This document shows positions 33,490-46,138 of a stretch of DNA of 64,000 bases, piece by piece; positions within the stretch are counted from its first letter, which is position 1, and every line of letters starts with the position of its first letter. The stretch covers positions 14,905,501-14,969,500 of the forward strand of contig NC_063052.1 in NCBI RefSeq assembly GCF_018812025.1. The letters are read 5' to 3'. Under the pieces are notes generated by a model. The model made no database searches and was not told the origin of the DNA. It worked only from the letters and a program-made list of their open reading frames with translations. Source of the stretch: Megalobrama amblycephala (Eukaryota; Chordata; Actinopteri; Cypriniformes; Xenocyprididae). The position numbers were made by a program, and so were the translations under genes.

Positions 33490-34630
33490 GGGTGTATATA
33501 TCTATATACTTACAAAACTTGTACTTCAGTTTAAGAAATTTGTCATTTCGCCTCATTGCAAATAACTCAAACTGCGAGAGCAGGGAGACGTGTTGAATAA
33601 ACACACTTGATGAAGTGTTGTCTGTTGGATAATGAATGTGTTTGTGTAAACGCATGTCGCCAGAATCACTAAATATAATTCAATATGACTCGTCAGGTGA
33701 TGCTATAAGCAGTTTTATGTGTAGATTGAGCAATGTTTCAACGAAATCGCTGTGTCATGGATCTGAGACCCACCATGTTGACCTAGTTGTAGCAGTCTTC
33801 TAATGTTCGGGACAGAGCACTTTGGGTAATGACCATAAACCGGCCCTAAATTCTGATCAGGCTAACACCCCCTGTAACTCAAACCTATGTTTAAATATAA
33901 CCCTCACAACGCATGTTTATCTGTACTTAAAACCAACTCAACGCAGCACCTGCATACGCTGTTTTGCATATTGGAGATCCGCAAGGTCTCAGTGAATTAT
34001 TCAGGGTGTTTCTTATCAATTAGAAATGCTGAAGGGCCGCATGTGTTCACGTGGTGCTGCCGGAGGATGTTCTATTTCTGCCCGGCGTGAACCTGACGCT
34101 GGCTCGTGTTTCACAGTGACACAGCAGTGAAACTTTCCACCACACCGTCACCGGGGATGCTTGTCTAACGTCGGCCATGATAGCAGAGGCTCCCGGGAAG
34201 AAAAGGCCGGCGGGAACTGATGCAGAATAAGAGCTCTGATAGCAGCTGACAGGAAGATCACTCGATAATCTAATCTGTCAGGGTGTCAGGAGGGCACTGA
34301 TGTAAATGTGTTGTTCAAGAGGTCATGGAAACTGAATAAACGGGGGTATTTTTATCTTATGGGGTTTGTTTAGTTTTAAATGTTGTTCTATATTAGTGCC
34401 ACAGAATTATTTGATAAACAGGGATGATAAAATGAGAAATCTTTTACAAAAATCTGGCTCAAAACTTGGGCCAACTTCTCACAAATGTTTGTAGTCTTTG
34501 TATTCACGTTGGCTTTGTACGTTTTTGAAATACATTTATGTTTTAATTATATTCATATAATTATTATATATGATATTTATCAACTATATTTTAAAAATAC
34601 ATAAAATGTTATATTAATATTGCATTATAT
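33490..34630. other. Intergenic region between rbm24 and cap2
   Basis: No gene found. 34080-34320 is low in repeats and CpG-containing (CACCGTCACCGGGGATGC near 34144, AGGCCGGCGGGAACTGATG near 34204, then CAGCTGACAGG and AATCTAATCTGTCAGG). It is a candidate conserved non-coding element. Confidence 0.35.
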
Positions 34631-34634
34631 TATT

Positions 34635-34685
34635 AGTGCTGTCAAATCAAGTAATTGCATCTAACAAAAGTAAATATACAGTATA

Positions 34686-34716
<31 letters not shown>

Positions 34717-34913
34717 TTATGTATACAGATACACACACACACACATACACACATACAAACTTTTATGTTAGATGTGATTAATTGTGATTAATCAATATGA
34801 CAACACTAATATATATATATATGTGTGTGCGTACAGTATGTGTATATTTATATTATATATTTACAAACTTTTATGTTAGATGCGATTAATTGCAATTAAT
34901 CGATTTGATGGCA

Positions 34914-34955
<42 letters not shown>

Positions 34956-35013
34956 ATTTACAAAATTTTACGTTAGATGCGATTAATCATGATTAATCGA
35001 TTTGATGGCACAA

Positions 35014-35093
<80 letters not shown>

Positions 35094-35151
35094 ATTTACA
35101 TAATTTTACGTTAGATGTGATTAATCGCAATTAATCGATTTGATGGCACAA

Positions 35152-35206
<55 letters not shown>

Positions 35207-35264
35207 ATTTACAAAATTTTACATTAGATGCGATTAATCATGATTAATCGATTTGACAGCACAA

Positions 35265-35313
<49 letters not shown>

Positions 35314-35371
35314 ATTTACATAATTTTACGTTAGATGTGATTAATCGCAATTAATCGATTTGATGACACAA

Positions 35372-35426
<55 letters not shown>

Positions 35427-35484
35427 ATTTACAAAATTTTACATTAGATGCGATTAATCATGATTAATCGATTTGACAGCACAA

Positions 35485-35543
<59 letters not shown>

Positions 35544-35670
35544 ATTTACAAAATTTTACGTTAGATGTGATTAATCGCAATTTATCGATTTGACAGCACT
35601 AGTGTGTGTATTATTTACAAACTTTTATGTTAGATGTGATTAATCGCGATTAATCGGGTTTACAGCACAA

Positions 35671-35734
<64 letters not shown>

Positions 35735-35793
35735 TACATTTACAAAACTTTTATGTTAGATGCGATTATTTGCTATTTATCGATTTGACGGCA

Positions 35794-35827
<34 letters not shown>

Positions 35828-35965
35828 ATTTACAAACTTTTATGTTAGATGTGATTAATCGCAATTAATTGATTTGGCGGCACAAATATATGTGTGTGTG
35901 TGTGTGTTATATTTACAAACTTTTATGTTAGATGCGATTATTTGCTATTTATCGATTTGACGGCA

Positions 35966-36011
<46 letters not shown>

Positions 36012-36067
36012 ATTTACAAAACTTTTATGTTAGATGCGATTATTTGCTATTTATCGATTTGACGGCA

Positions 36068-36105
<38 letters not shown>

Positions 36106-36280
36106 ATTTACAAAACTTTTATGTTAGATGCGATTAATTGCAATTTATCGATTTGGCGGCACAAATATATGTATGTGTATCTACAGTATGTGTATATACA
36201 TATATATATATATATATATTATATTTACAAACGTTTGTTAGATGCAATTAGTCATGATTAATGGGTTTGATGACACTACA
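34635..36280. repeat. MITE with tandemly expanded (TG)n-plus-terminus unit, about 15 copies
   Basis: It opens with the element's left end (AGTGCTGTCAAATCAAG) and then repeats a 70-140 bp unit: ATATTTACAAAATTTTACG, TTAGATGCGATTAATCG, ATTAATCGATTTGA(T/C)GGCAC, then a (TG)n run of 8-35 repeats. It ends in a final GATTAATGGGTTTGATGACACT terminus. Unit length varies mainly through (TG)n. CVCVCV-type ORFs are artefacts. Confidence 0.9.
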
Positions 36281-36779
36281 TACATATTTTATTATTTAAT
36301 GCCAAGTAAAATGTACTAAAATATTTTCCTTTTTCAAGCATAAACAAATTATATTGTACACTAGTCATATAATTCAAAATTTGATTTGAATAATACATTA
36401 TACATTTTAAATTTAAAATTATCATATATATATACATAGTCATGAGGGTTTTCTTTCACATGACAACAAAATGGCTTCATGCATGTTGAATAATAACTTT
36501 GATTTGGCACACAAGTTAATAATTATTCATTATGTTAATAATATATTGCTATTAATCATATATAGCCTGTTTAAAATGATTCCATGCTTATTTAAAATAG
36601 CTTATAATCATTTTTCGTCATCAGTGCCATATTTTTATCATTACTGAATAGGTGTTTGCCATTCCTTCAGTGTAATGCCATCCGTGTCACCATCAAGACA
36701 TCCTTGGAAACCTTCAGTCAGGCTGTCTCACTGCTCTATCTAGGCATCTCTGATTCATCCTTCCCAAATATGGAAGTCC

Positions 36780-37080
36780 CGGAAGCGGCTGCCGGGCTCA
36801 GTTGAGTGACAGCAGGGAGCGCGCCGGGGACGCAGGACCAGACCTCCATAGCCGATCCACATCTCGCTTTTTCTAAAGAAAACGTGAGAGTAAAACCCGG
36901 ATACCTTGTCAGAGGTAATATTTCGGTAAGAATGACTCTGTCTCTGTCCTATTTTCCTTCCAGGTCGTTAGTGGGACGTTTGGATCGCGCTCCGAGCGGG
37001 TGGGAGTATCTCACTGGGAAACGTGCGTGTTTTTGTTTGGAGACACGCGGTGCGCGCTCGCGGTGCTGGCAGGAATTTGG
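36780..37080 (+). promoter_or_regulatory. cap2: Candidate cap2 promoter and non-coding first exon
   Basis: An isolated CpG-rich block in AT-rich DNA, 9 kb upstream of the cap2 start codon and about 6.5 kb past the rbm24 poly(A) signal. It starts with an ETS-like CCGGAAGCGGC near 36779, then GAGCGCGCCGGGGACGC. Donor-like sites GTAATA (36915) and GTAAGA (36926) would end a first exon of about 110-130 bp. Further CpGs run to about 37070. Assignment to cap2 rests on position, orientation of the donor and the fact that the first coding exon begins with an acceptor. Confidence 0.5.
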
Positions 37081-37378
37081 GTTGAACGAGCACAATTTTG
37101 CGGTTTCACTGGTGTGTTGCTGTCAGAGGGCAGGGTGCGTTATCTTTTCACTAATTGCAGGATCTGTCAGTTGTCATATCAGCGCGTGCAGGCGTCTGCT
37201 GCCTGTGGGATAGAGATGACGCGACAGGCTGGTGACTCTGTTAGACATGCTATATTTGATGTGATGCAGAAGCCCAGAAGATCTGAAGTGTAATGTTGCT
37301 GTCATAAATCAATAGGCTGACATATTCCCTTGAAGGCCTGTGTATTAGCTATAGATGCACAATTATTTGAATCTTAAT

Positions 37379-37395
<17 letters not shown>

Positions 37396-37441
<46 letters not shown>

Positions 37442-37460
37442 GTGTGTGTGTGTGTGTGTG
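37396..37460. repeat. (TG)n/(TA)n microsatellite
   Basis: TG repeats from 37379, TA repeats from about 37396 to 37435, then TG again to 37460. Confidence 0.9.
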
Positions 37461-37576
37461 TAATATAACTTAAATAAGTAATTATTATCTCACAAAAAAG
37501 TGGAAAAAAAGAATGTGACAATGTCTAAAAGTGTGACTTACAATAGTATATATATAAATATATAGTATATATATAC

Positions 37577-38080
37577 TGCCCTCCAAAAGTTTGGAAACAC
37601 CCCTGGCAAAGTGTGGTTTTGGACGGTATCATCATTTTTTGGTGCAAATACATTAAAGTAACTTGACATTATCATTGAAGACCAATAATTTTCATTTTGA
37701 TTGCATAATAATGGCAATATATTCATGTCAAAGTCAGACATGCCCCTTTGCCAGCTGTGATGCTGTTACTGGTTTAAACTTGGCCCAGGTTTGTAACAGA
37801 TTTTTGGGTCAGCACACATTAATAGCTTCAACATTTGATTGCCAATTGAGTTTAGAATACAATGAACCAATCAGAGCCCAGTTTAGGTCAGATAGCTGCT
37901 AATGCTGGATATTTTGATGAATCGAAAATTTAAGTTTTTTCTATGTATAAACTGTTTATGTAATAAAATAAGTTTTTGTTGTCCCTTATCAGTGCAAAAT
38001 TATCACAAATTAAAAAGGATTCATGCCAGTATTGTCCAAAACCCCACTTTTCTAGGGCGTTTCCAAACTTTTGGAGGGCA
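37577..38080. mobile_element. DNA element with TGCCCTCCAAAAGTTTGGAA termini
   Basis: The left end TGCCCTCCAAAAGTTTGGAA is matched by its complement at 38061-38080. It is about 504 bp and sits between (TA)n tracts, consistent with TA-target insertion (Tc1/mariner-like, inferred). Two short ORFs inside show no recognisable transposase motif. Confidence 0.7.
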
Positions 38081-38104
38081 TGTGTAGATAAAAGTATGTG
38101 TGTA

Positions 38105-38111
<7 letters not shown>

Positions 38112-38150
<39 letters not shown>

Positions 38151-38209
38151 TACATACATACATATATACATATATACTATATATACACATGTATATGCTA
38201 TGATATACA

Positions 38210-38285
<76 letters not shown>
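38112..38285. repeat. (TA)n tracts
   Basis: TA runs at 38115-38149 and 38217-38284 separated by ATAC/ATAT-rich sequence. Confidence 0.95.
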
Positions 38286-38286
<1 letters not shown>

Positions 38287-38523
38287 CAATAATTAATTGC
38301 ATAAATGTTAATTATTTGTTAAAAAATTACTATAAATGTTTAAATACCACTACCAAGGTTACTAACACTAGCATCATATGTAATATGTATAGAATTATTA
38401 TTATCACTAATTTATTTTTTAACACAAATAGTAGATGCATTAATGGTGATGATCATGGTAATGACAGATTAAATTAAAATCATAATTAAAAAAAGAAATA
38501 TGGAATTTGTCTTGGTAAAGCTA

Positions 38524-38663
<140 letters not shown>

Positions 38664-39944
38664 ATCTAGACAAATAATTTTGGTTTGGAAAGGCACTATA
38701 AAATAAAATGCATAAACATTTATGTACTCAATAGACAAGATTGACGAAAATATGTATGTACAAATCTATACAGACACAATTATGCAAGGGAATGTGAATA
38801 AGAAAGGTGATTATGATTTAAATGTAAACTTAAGAAAAGTATGTCTGATGGTGATTTTTTTATTTATTTATTTGTATCGATGTGTCGCAGTCATTACAAC
38901 TCCCACTTTTATTTATTTCTACATTCGTCACTCACATTTTTGGGAGATAGTCATAACTTTTCGTCCGCCCACTTTACAAATTATCCCTACACTCCTGGTT
39001 TTGACCTTTTCCTCAAACACACTAAATATATTAGATGCACAAACCATATTTCTTACACTTCTGAACATCATCCAAACAGCCCATAATAAAAGATAAATCA
39101 GTATCTATATTAGTGTCTTGCAAGGCCATAACCATGTCTTGAACTTTGTCGAAAACGTAAAATGTTTCTTGTCTCGTCACACTGTAATAGCAATTATTAC
39201 ATGAATCACATAAATGCATATTTTCAATTCAAAACGGCCATATTTGAGAACAAAAAGTTGAGTATACATTTCTATCGCAATACAGTTGACGTATTAAATG
39301 TTTCACTATTTACATCTTACGATTCGTTCTGAATTCGAGCTCTGCGTCTGTGAACATTAAACCCCACCTACTGTGAATTTCAATTATTGGGGGCGACAAT
39401 TTGGCCATTTCTAATTATTGGGGGGGCATTTGTCCCCCTTTATGTCTATGGTGGTTATGGTCCTGGTGTCTCGACAAGTTCTGCCACAGATTTAATTCAG
39501 TCTCCTATCAGGGTCCTACTGAAAGGATGTCACTTTGTCATTAAAGGCAAATGTTGTTTTTAGCACATGGGCTCCAGTCATCTTCTGTATCCGGGTGAAG
39601 CATTGCTCTGCATTTAGACTCATTCAGAAATAGAGAAGCGTGCAACTGCATCACTCCTGAAACATTAGTTCAGCACAGATCATGTTGTGCAGATTGATAT
39701 ATATTTAATGGCAGACATATAGTCCAGCAGAAATATTTAGTTTAACTTACTTTACCAGATGATTTGAGTGACTTTTGCATGTGAAAAGTGATTGTAAATT
39801 GAACTGTAAAACTGTAATTTACTTAATTGGTTAACAGTAAGTTCCCTTATCACATACGGGGACTGTAACAGATCTAACCTTGTATTTTGTGTCATTTTAC
39901 AGTAAGGTACTGTTAAATGTACCTTTTTAGAGGTAAAAAAAGAT
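38664..39944. other. cap2 upstream/intron 1 region without gene
   Basis: AT-rich. Open frames at 38722-39096 lack recognisable domains or splice context. TTGGGGGCGACAATTTGGCC near 39387 is a GC-richer fragment of unknown origin. Confidence 0.3.
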
Positions 39945-40550
39945 CTTTTATTTGTGATAATAATGCAATTAAACTTGCCAGGTTGTCATGCAAAGAAATT
40001 ATGAACACATGCAAAAACAAGAGAACCAGCAAAATGTTTATAACTGTAGGGCTGTCAAACGATTAATAGCGATTAATCGCTTACAAAATAAAAGTTTGAG
40101 TTTGCATAATATATGTGTGAGTAATGTGTGTAAATAATATGTATATATAAATACACACAAATTAATGTATATATTTAAGAGAAATATGTTATTTATGTAC
40201 AAAAACATGTATTTATATATAATATAAATTATATAAAAATATAAATAAATGCATATACTTGTAAATATTTCTCAAATATATACATGGATGTGTTTGTATT
40301 TATATACTTTTATTTTTTATGCGATTAATCGTGATTAATCGTTTGACAGCCCTAACTGTTTATGCTTTTTCCTTTTCCTCATTATTTTGCATAGTAAAAT
40401 AAAACCTGCAGCTGTAGTTTGCCTTTTTCCCCCAAATAATTTTGTCAGATAAATACTTTAAACAAGTTTAGTGTTTTGTTCCTCCCTCATATTTAAAATA
40501 TCCTCATATAATTGAACTTCAAGGCTCATTAAACACAAAATATCCACACT
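39945..40550. repeat. Dispersed AT-rich repeat split by a MITE
   Basis: 39945-40045 and 40356-40550 match consecutive parts of the repeat at 4215-4670. The intervening DNA is the intact MITE at 40046-40355. Confidence 0.7.
40046..40355. mobile_element. Intact GATTAATCG MITE, about 310 bp
   Basis: Left end TAGGGCTGTCAAACGATTAA and right end TTAATCGTTTGACAGCCCTA are perfect inverted repeats. ACTG lies on both sides as a possible short target duplication. The interior is AT-rich with ATACACACA-type runs. Family members: 22530, 25715, 27390 (partial) and the expanded copy at 34635-36280. Confidence 0.85.
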
Positions 40551-41617
40551 TTTGTCAACTACTGTATGTTTTTGTTTGCTATTAATTGCATGCATTAGAG
40601 TTTTATGTTACATCTTCTATTGTTAAATGAATGTTTGTAGTGCCATGATGGTGTTTTGTGCATCTTCTGTACTAGTTTGATTCATCATGTGTCTTTCTCT
40701 TTTCCATCTTTATTATTATGGTGGATGATGTCAGTATATGTTAAAAGTACAAAACAGATTTTAGTAGCGGAGTGACCTTGATAATTCAGCTAAAAAGTGC
40801 TGTTGGATTTACCGGTTTAAAAACTGATGCTCAGTGTTTCAGGGTTATTCTGCCTCTCTGAAAAGCCCAGCTGAGGCCCAGGTCAGGCATTTGGCAGGGC
40901 CGAGAGAATTCTCTAGAGAGATAACAAGATGACGTGAGCATTTCCACACTGGGTCACTATTAATTACTGCTGACGAGTGTCAGAGAGAGACTTGCTCTTT
41001 TAGTAGCTACATGTTAAATGCAGCAAATACGGCTCTTTTGTTGCTCTGATGAATGAATTGCTGTTAGATCTTCAGTGCTGTTGTGTCAGGTTATATGTTG
41101 TTGATTGTGATCATGTGTTTGATTTACATTATATCAGTCTTTCTGAATTACTAAATATTTTCATGTAAAAGCAATAGACGTTGCACAGCTGAGCTGCACA
41201 TTATTCGCTCTTTTAAAATGCATTCGCAATGCATTCTTTAATAAATCAGAAAGAATAGTATTGAGCATGACGAATTGTTGTCTTTCATTGAACAGACGAG
41301 CAGTTTTGAAAATAGTCACAAAGAAGGTATTGACAGATGAGTTTATTATTGTTCAGTGATATGATCCAGACTGAGTGATTAGATTCCTCTTAACAATCAA
41401 CAATGATGATGAGAAGTCATTTATTAGACTCGAGATTTCATTTCTGCTCAATTTGATTTTATTTATTAAATTTCATATATGCTATTGTTGGCCAAAATGG
41501 TTTTAAATGGTTTAATATTTTTGTACTTTATTTAGTAAGTTATTGCTTTTGGGGCAATAGCAGTGGAAATGTTGTTCAGTGTCTTTTTGTCTTTTTTTAT
41601 TTTGTGTAATTTGTGTA

Positions 41618-41650
<33 letters not shown>

Positions 41651-41654
<4 letters not shown>

Positions 41655-42592
41655 GTACAGTCCAAAAGTTAGGAACCACTAAGATTTTTAATGTTTTTAA
41701 AAGAAGTTTCGTCTGCTCACCAAGGCTACATTTATTTAATTAAAAATACAGTAAGAAACAGTAATATTGTGAAATATTATTACAATTTAAAATAACTGTT
41801 TTCTATTTGAATATATTTCACAAAGTAATTTATTCCTGTGATCAAAGCTGAATTTTCAGCATCATTACTCCAGTCTTCAGTGTCACATGATCCTTCAGAA
41901 ATCATTCTAATATGCTGATTTGCTGCTCAAGAAACATTTATGATTATTTTCAATGTTGAAAACAGTTGTGTACTTTTTTTTTCAGGATTCCTTGATGAAT
42001 AGAAAGTTCAAAAGAACAGCATTTATCTGAAATACAAAGCTTCTGTAGCATTATACACTACCGTTCAAAAGTTTGGGGTCAGTAAGAATTTTTATTTTTA
42101 TTTTTTTGAAAAGAAATTAAAGAAATGAATACTTTTATTCAGCAAGGATGCATTAAATCAATCAAAAGTGGCAGTAAAGACATTTATAATGTTATAAAAG
42201 ATTAGATTTCAGATAAACACTGTTCTTTTGAACTTTCTATTCATCAAATAATCCTGAAAAAAAAATTTTGTACACAAATATTTTGTACAATTGTACACAT
42301 TAAATGTTTCTTGAGCAGCAGATCAGCATATTAGAATGATTTCTGAAGGATCATGTGACACTGAAGACTGGAGTAATGATGCTGAAAATTCAGCTTTGCA
42401 TCACAGGAATAAATTACTTTGTCAAATATATTTAAATAGTACACAGTTATTTTAAATTGTAATAATATTTCACAATATTACTGTTTTTTTACTGTATTTT
42501 TAATTAAACAAATGTAGCCTTGGTGAGCAGACGAAACTTCTTTTAAAAACATTAAAAATCTTAGTGGTTCCAAACTTTTGGACTGTACTGTG
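41651..42592. mobile_element. Composite fold-back of the TGTCACATGATCC family
   Basis: Outer ends CACAGTACAGTCCAAAAGTT and its complement at 42573-42592, the latter one base different. Both arms hold CAGTGTCACATGATCCTTCA in opposite orientation (41878 and 42343). A second terminus, ACTACCGTTCAAAAGTTTGG, lies in the centre at 42058, so two related elements are joined. Confidence 0.8.
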
Positions 42593-42734
42593 TATATATA
42601 TATATATATATAGGAAAATTGACACCTCCATTTCTTCAAATATTATAAAAAACATATTGTTAAAGAATTTGTAAGTATATTTATGCAAGCTTGTTTCCAT
42701 CACTGAATAAAAAATAAAAAAGGTAATTTTTTAA

Positions 42735-42860
42735 TAAAAAATGTGACTTTTTGTCTCACAATTTTAACTTTTTTTCTCAGTTTTGCGAGATATATTATAA
42801 ACTCACAATTGTGAGAACAAAAAAGCTCATAATTGACTTTAATAACTTTTTTATTTTTTA
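42735..42860. repeat. Unamplified relative of the 18042-19268 minisatellite
   Basis: Contains GTGACTTTTTGTCTCACAAT, GCGAGATATATTATAAACTC and CACAATTGTGAG, the same words as the minisatellite (CTCGCAATTCTGACTTTATA) in both orientations. Confidence 0.5.
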
Positions 42861-42894
42861 TTCAGTGGCGGAAACAAGCTTCAGTACATATTGC

Positions 42895-43092
42895 GTAGTT
42901 GAGTCGATTGTTTTATTTGTGATAATAATGCAAAATTGTGCGACATAATATTGTCAAATAAATACCTTAACCTAATTTTTCCTTCATATTTAAATTATCT
43001 AAAAAATCTAAAATATTTTCCTCATATTTTGATGGTTTAATCGAATTTGTAGGTTCATTAAACACAAAATATCCCTTCCGGACATCACTTAA
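42895..43092. repeat. Shortened copy of the 4215-4670 repeat
   Basis: Keeps TTATTTGTGATAATAATGCA and AATACCTTAACC and ends AAATATCCCTTCCGGACATC. Confidence 0.6.
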
Positions 43093-43930
43093 ATGTTTTT
43101 AAGGACTTTAAAGGACAGAAATTAAAATTAGGTTGTTCTAATGACTGATTTTATGTATTTTTTGATCAGTTAGGGCAAATATAAATGTAATATTTATATT
43201 CCCAGAGGTGTTTTTTCCCTCAGCATGTTTCAGAATGACTGACTAAAACATCTCAAAGACAGAACAGAATCAGTATTTGCTAATCAGCTGATTAGTTATT
43301 GAAACATGTCGAGATATCAGCAGTATTTTATGTTTTACGCTGAGTTCTTTTTTAAAGGCTTTAATATGGTGATCGTGTTATGTAATTAAATACTTTGGTG
43401 AACTGCTCATTTTGGACTGTTGACAGCACAGTTTGTGTCCTCCTGTTGACGCTGTCGTAACTGAATTGACTGTTCTGTTCCTGTTAGCAGATGAGTATTG
43501 AGGTGTGGTCATGTGGAGGGCTGCCAGTGAACCCGCCACGCCTTCATATACTCACAGTCTGTGTGTGTGTGTGCTAGATTTGCAGAAATATTATCTAAAA
43601 CTTTAGAATTTTATATTAATACTAGTGATTTTTTTTTGTATAATGGTAGTTATTAGGGGCTTTTACACCAGAAGAACATTTTCATAGTTCCTATAACTAA
43701 TGGCAGAAGTACCCACTTTTTGGCATGTTTGCACTGCAGGAACTGGGAGCGATATAGGAACACCATTTAGTTTAGTTATAGGAACACCATTTGTTTCAAA
43801 GTAGGGTCTATCCCAGCGAAATAGAGTGCAACAGTCAGGTTCCGGAAGAAAAAACTTGATTGAAATGTATTTTTTAAGGATAACTCATAAACCTTTAAAG
43901 ACAGCTCTATTGTGAGCTACAAGGTTTTTT

Positions 43931-44720
43931 AAGGGTTAGTTCACCCAAAAATAAAAATTATGTCATTAATTACTCACCCTCATGTCGTTCCACACTCGTA
44001 AGACCTTTGTTAATCTTCAGAACACAAATTAAGATATTTTTGATGAAATCCGATGGCTCAGTGAGGCCTGCATAGCCAGCAATGACATTTCCTCTCTCAA
44101 GATCCATTAATGTACTAAAAACATATTTAAATCAGGTCATGTGAGTACAGTGGTTCAATATTAATATTATAAAGTGACGAGAATATGTTTGGTGCACCAA
44201 AAAAACAAAATAACGACTTATATAGTGATGGCCGATTTCAAAACACTGCTTCATGAAGCTTCGGAGCGTTATGAATCAGCGTGTCGAATCAGCGGTTCGG
44301 ATCGCCAAAGTCACGTGATTTCAGCCGTTTGGCAGTTTGACATTCGATCCGAATCATGATTCGACACAAAAGATTCATAACGCTCCGAAGCTTCATGAAG
44401 CCGTGTTTTGAAATCAGCCATCACTATATAAGTCGTTATTTTGTTTTTTTGGCGCACCAAAAATATTCTCGTCACTTTATAATATTAATATTGAACCACT
44501 GTACTCACATGAACTGATTTAAATATGTTTTTAGTACATTAATGGATCTTGAGAGAGGAAATGTCATTGCTGGCTATGCAGGCCTCACTGAGCCATCGAA
44601 TTTCATCAAAAATATCTTAATTTGTGTTCTGAAGATGAACGAAGGTCTTATGGGTGTGGAATGGCATGAGGGTGAGTAATAAATGACATAATTTTCATTT
44701 TTGGATGAACTAACCCTTTA
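43931..44720. mobile_element. Complete fold-back element, 790 bp
   Basis: Starts AAGGGTTAGTTCACCCAAAA and ends GATGAACTAACCCTTTA. The two halves are almost perfect inverted copies over about 380 bp each, meeting near 44320. Family member of 22951-23591; 12965-13666 is a more distant relative. ORFs here read the palindrome. Confidence 0.88.
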
Positions 44721-46004
44721 ATTGATGGTGTTTGCTTCTGTTGAAACCTTCAGTCCACATTATTAATTTGGTTTTAAAATAATCGTGTTTAACGATTGAA
44801 AAACTACATTACCCATGATGCTATACAGAAATTCCACCAATCAGAGATTTGAAAAAAGCAACATGCTCCAAAAGAGCTCTTTAGCTCCGCCCACTCCCAT
44901 GAAACACTGCGCAATCGAGTCAATCTCCCTACGCTCTCAAAATGCAATAAACTTAAAATTTGTTGTTTTTATACATGTAATCAACATTTGTAAATGAATA
45001 ATTTTTGTTTTTTTCCATCGTTTTTAATTTGATTTGTGCTGATCGCAATGCTTCATGGGATTGTAGTTCTTTTCCGTTAAGCATACAGTCTTGTACCTTT
45101 GTCTGTTTGTTCAATTTTCCAAACTTTTTTGCTTCAAATCAAAGTTTGTAGTGTTGTGATTCAGTTTAGCTGATTTTAACTCTTTAAAGAAGACTATTTT
45201 AAAATCCCTATGGAAAAAATTAGTGAAAAAAAATTCAACGCCGCTGAAAAAGGGGGCGGGAACTGTTGCACTCTATGTGAACTACCAGTGACGTAAGTGT
45301 AAGCTGATTGGCCAAATGCATACGAAACATTGGCACCCGGCATTTTTACAAATTTGTCCAAAATCGTGCAGCTTACTTCATGAACTAACTCCACGAACAT
45401 GGAAAACAGCAATAGGTGGACTGATGCCAAAAAAGCCCCTATTTATAACAAAATATGGATTATATTACTTAAAATCAGCATGAAATGGAAGTTGCACTAA
45501 TCTTTTCTTCTCTATTGTGACGTATATTGTGTTAAATGCTTTGCAAACAAGAACAAATGTAGGGCGGGGCTTGATTTTGTCCATGGGGAATTGATTGGAT
45601 GGTTGTGGTTTGCTATTGGTGGATCTCATGTGAGTGACAGGTTGCCCCGCCCTCATCATCAGAGAAGAGGGAGGGGAAGTTATTCTGATTCAAGATTATG
45701 AATTTATAAAAACAATGATGGATAAATCATTTAGAATAAACACTGCAGTAGTGATTTCATGGTGACTTTGAGTAATGTTATTCACATTTTTGCGTAAAAC
45801 TGATTAGGTCACCTCCAGGAAAGTTCATAAAACGTTCCTGGTAATTGTTGTCTTGTTTCTCTGGGATACGTGCAGTCGTTTGACCGTTACGGGGAGGAGA
45901 GTGTTTTATTTGAACGGACTGGTATTCAGGTCACAAAGTCCCAACAAATCAAACAGCCACAACGGTCGTTCGGCACAGACCAAGAGTTTGCTCTGTTTCT
46001 CCAG
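44721..46004. other. cap2 intron 1, 3' part
   Basis: No exon identified. Several GC-box and CCAAT-type sequences occur in both orientations (CCGCCCACTCCC at 44887, AAGGGGGCGGGAACTG at 45249, AGGGCGGGGCTTG at 45561, TGGATGGTTGTGG and TTGATTGG near 45590). An alternative 5' leader could lie at 45850-46004, which is open in frame with the cap2 start. Confidence 0.35.
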
Positions 46005-46014
46005 GACCGCTGTC

Positions 46015-46138
46015 ATGGAAGCACTGGTTGAGCGTCTGGAGCAGGCGGTAGTTCGTCTGGAAGCGGTGGCTGTCAAACTTCAGCACTGTCCTGGGGGCGT
46101 GGCCAACGGTGACATCATCAGTAACATGATCAACGGAG
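46015..46138 (+). CDS. cap2: cap2 first coding exon
   Basis: ATG at 46015, eleven bases after the acceptor TTTCTCCAG (ends 46004), so the exon holds a short piece of 5' UTR. It encodes MEALVERLEQAVVRLEAVAV, then KLQHCPGG and DIISNMING, with the donor GTACCA at 46139, a weak site; phase 1. The open frame extends upstream in frame to 45853, but the residues there are not CAP-like. Confidence 0.85.

Noticed and set aside
37663..38087. Two ORFs inside the 37577-38080 element as a possible transposase
   Set aside because: No DDE-type or DNA-binding motif recognised, and the element is only about 500 bp.
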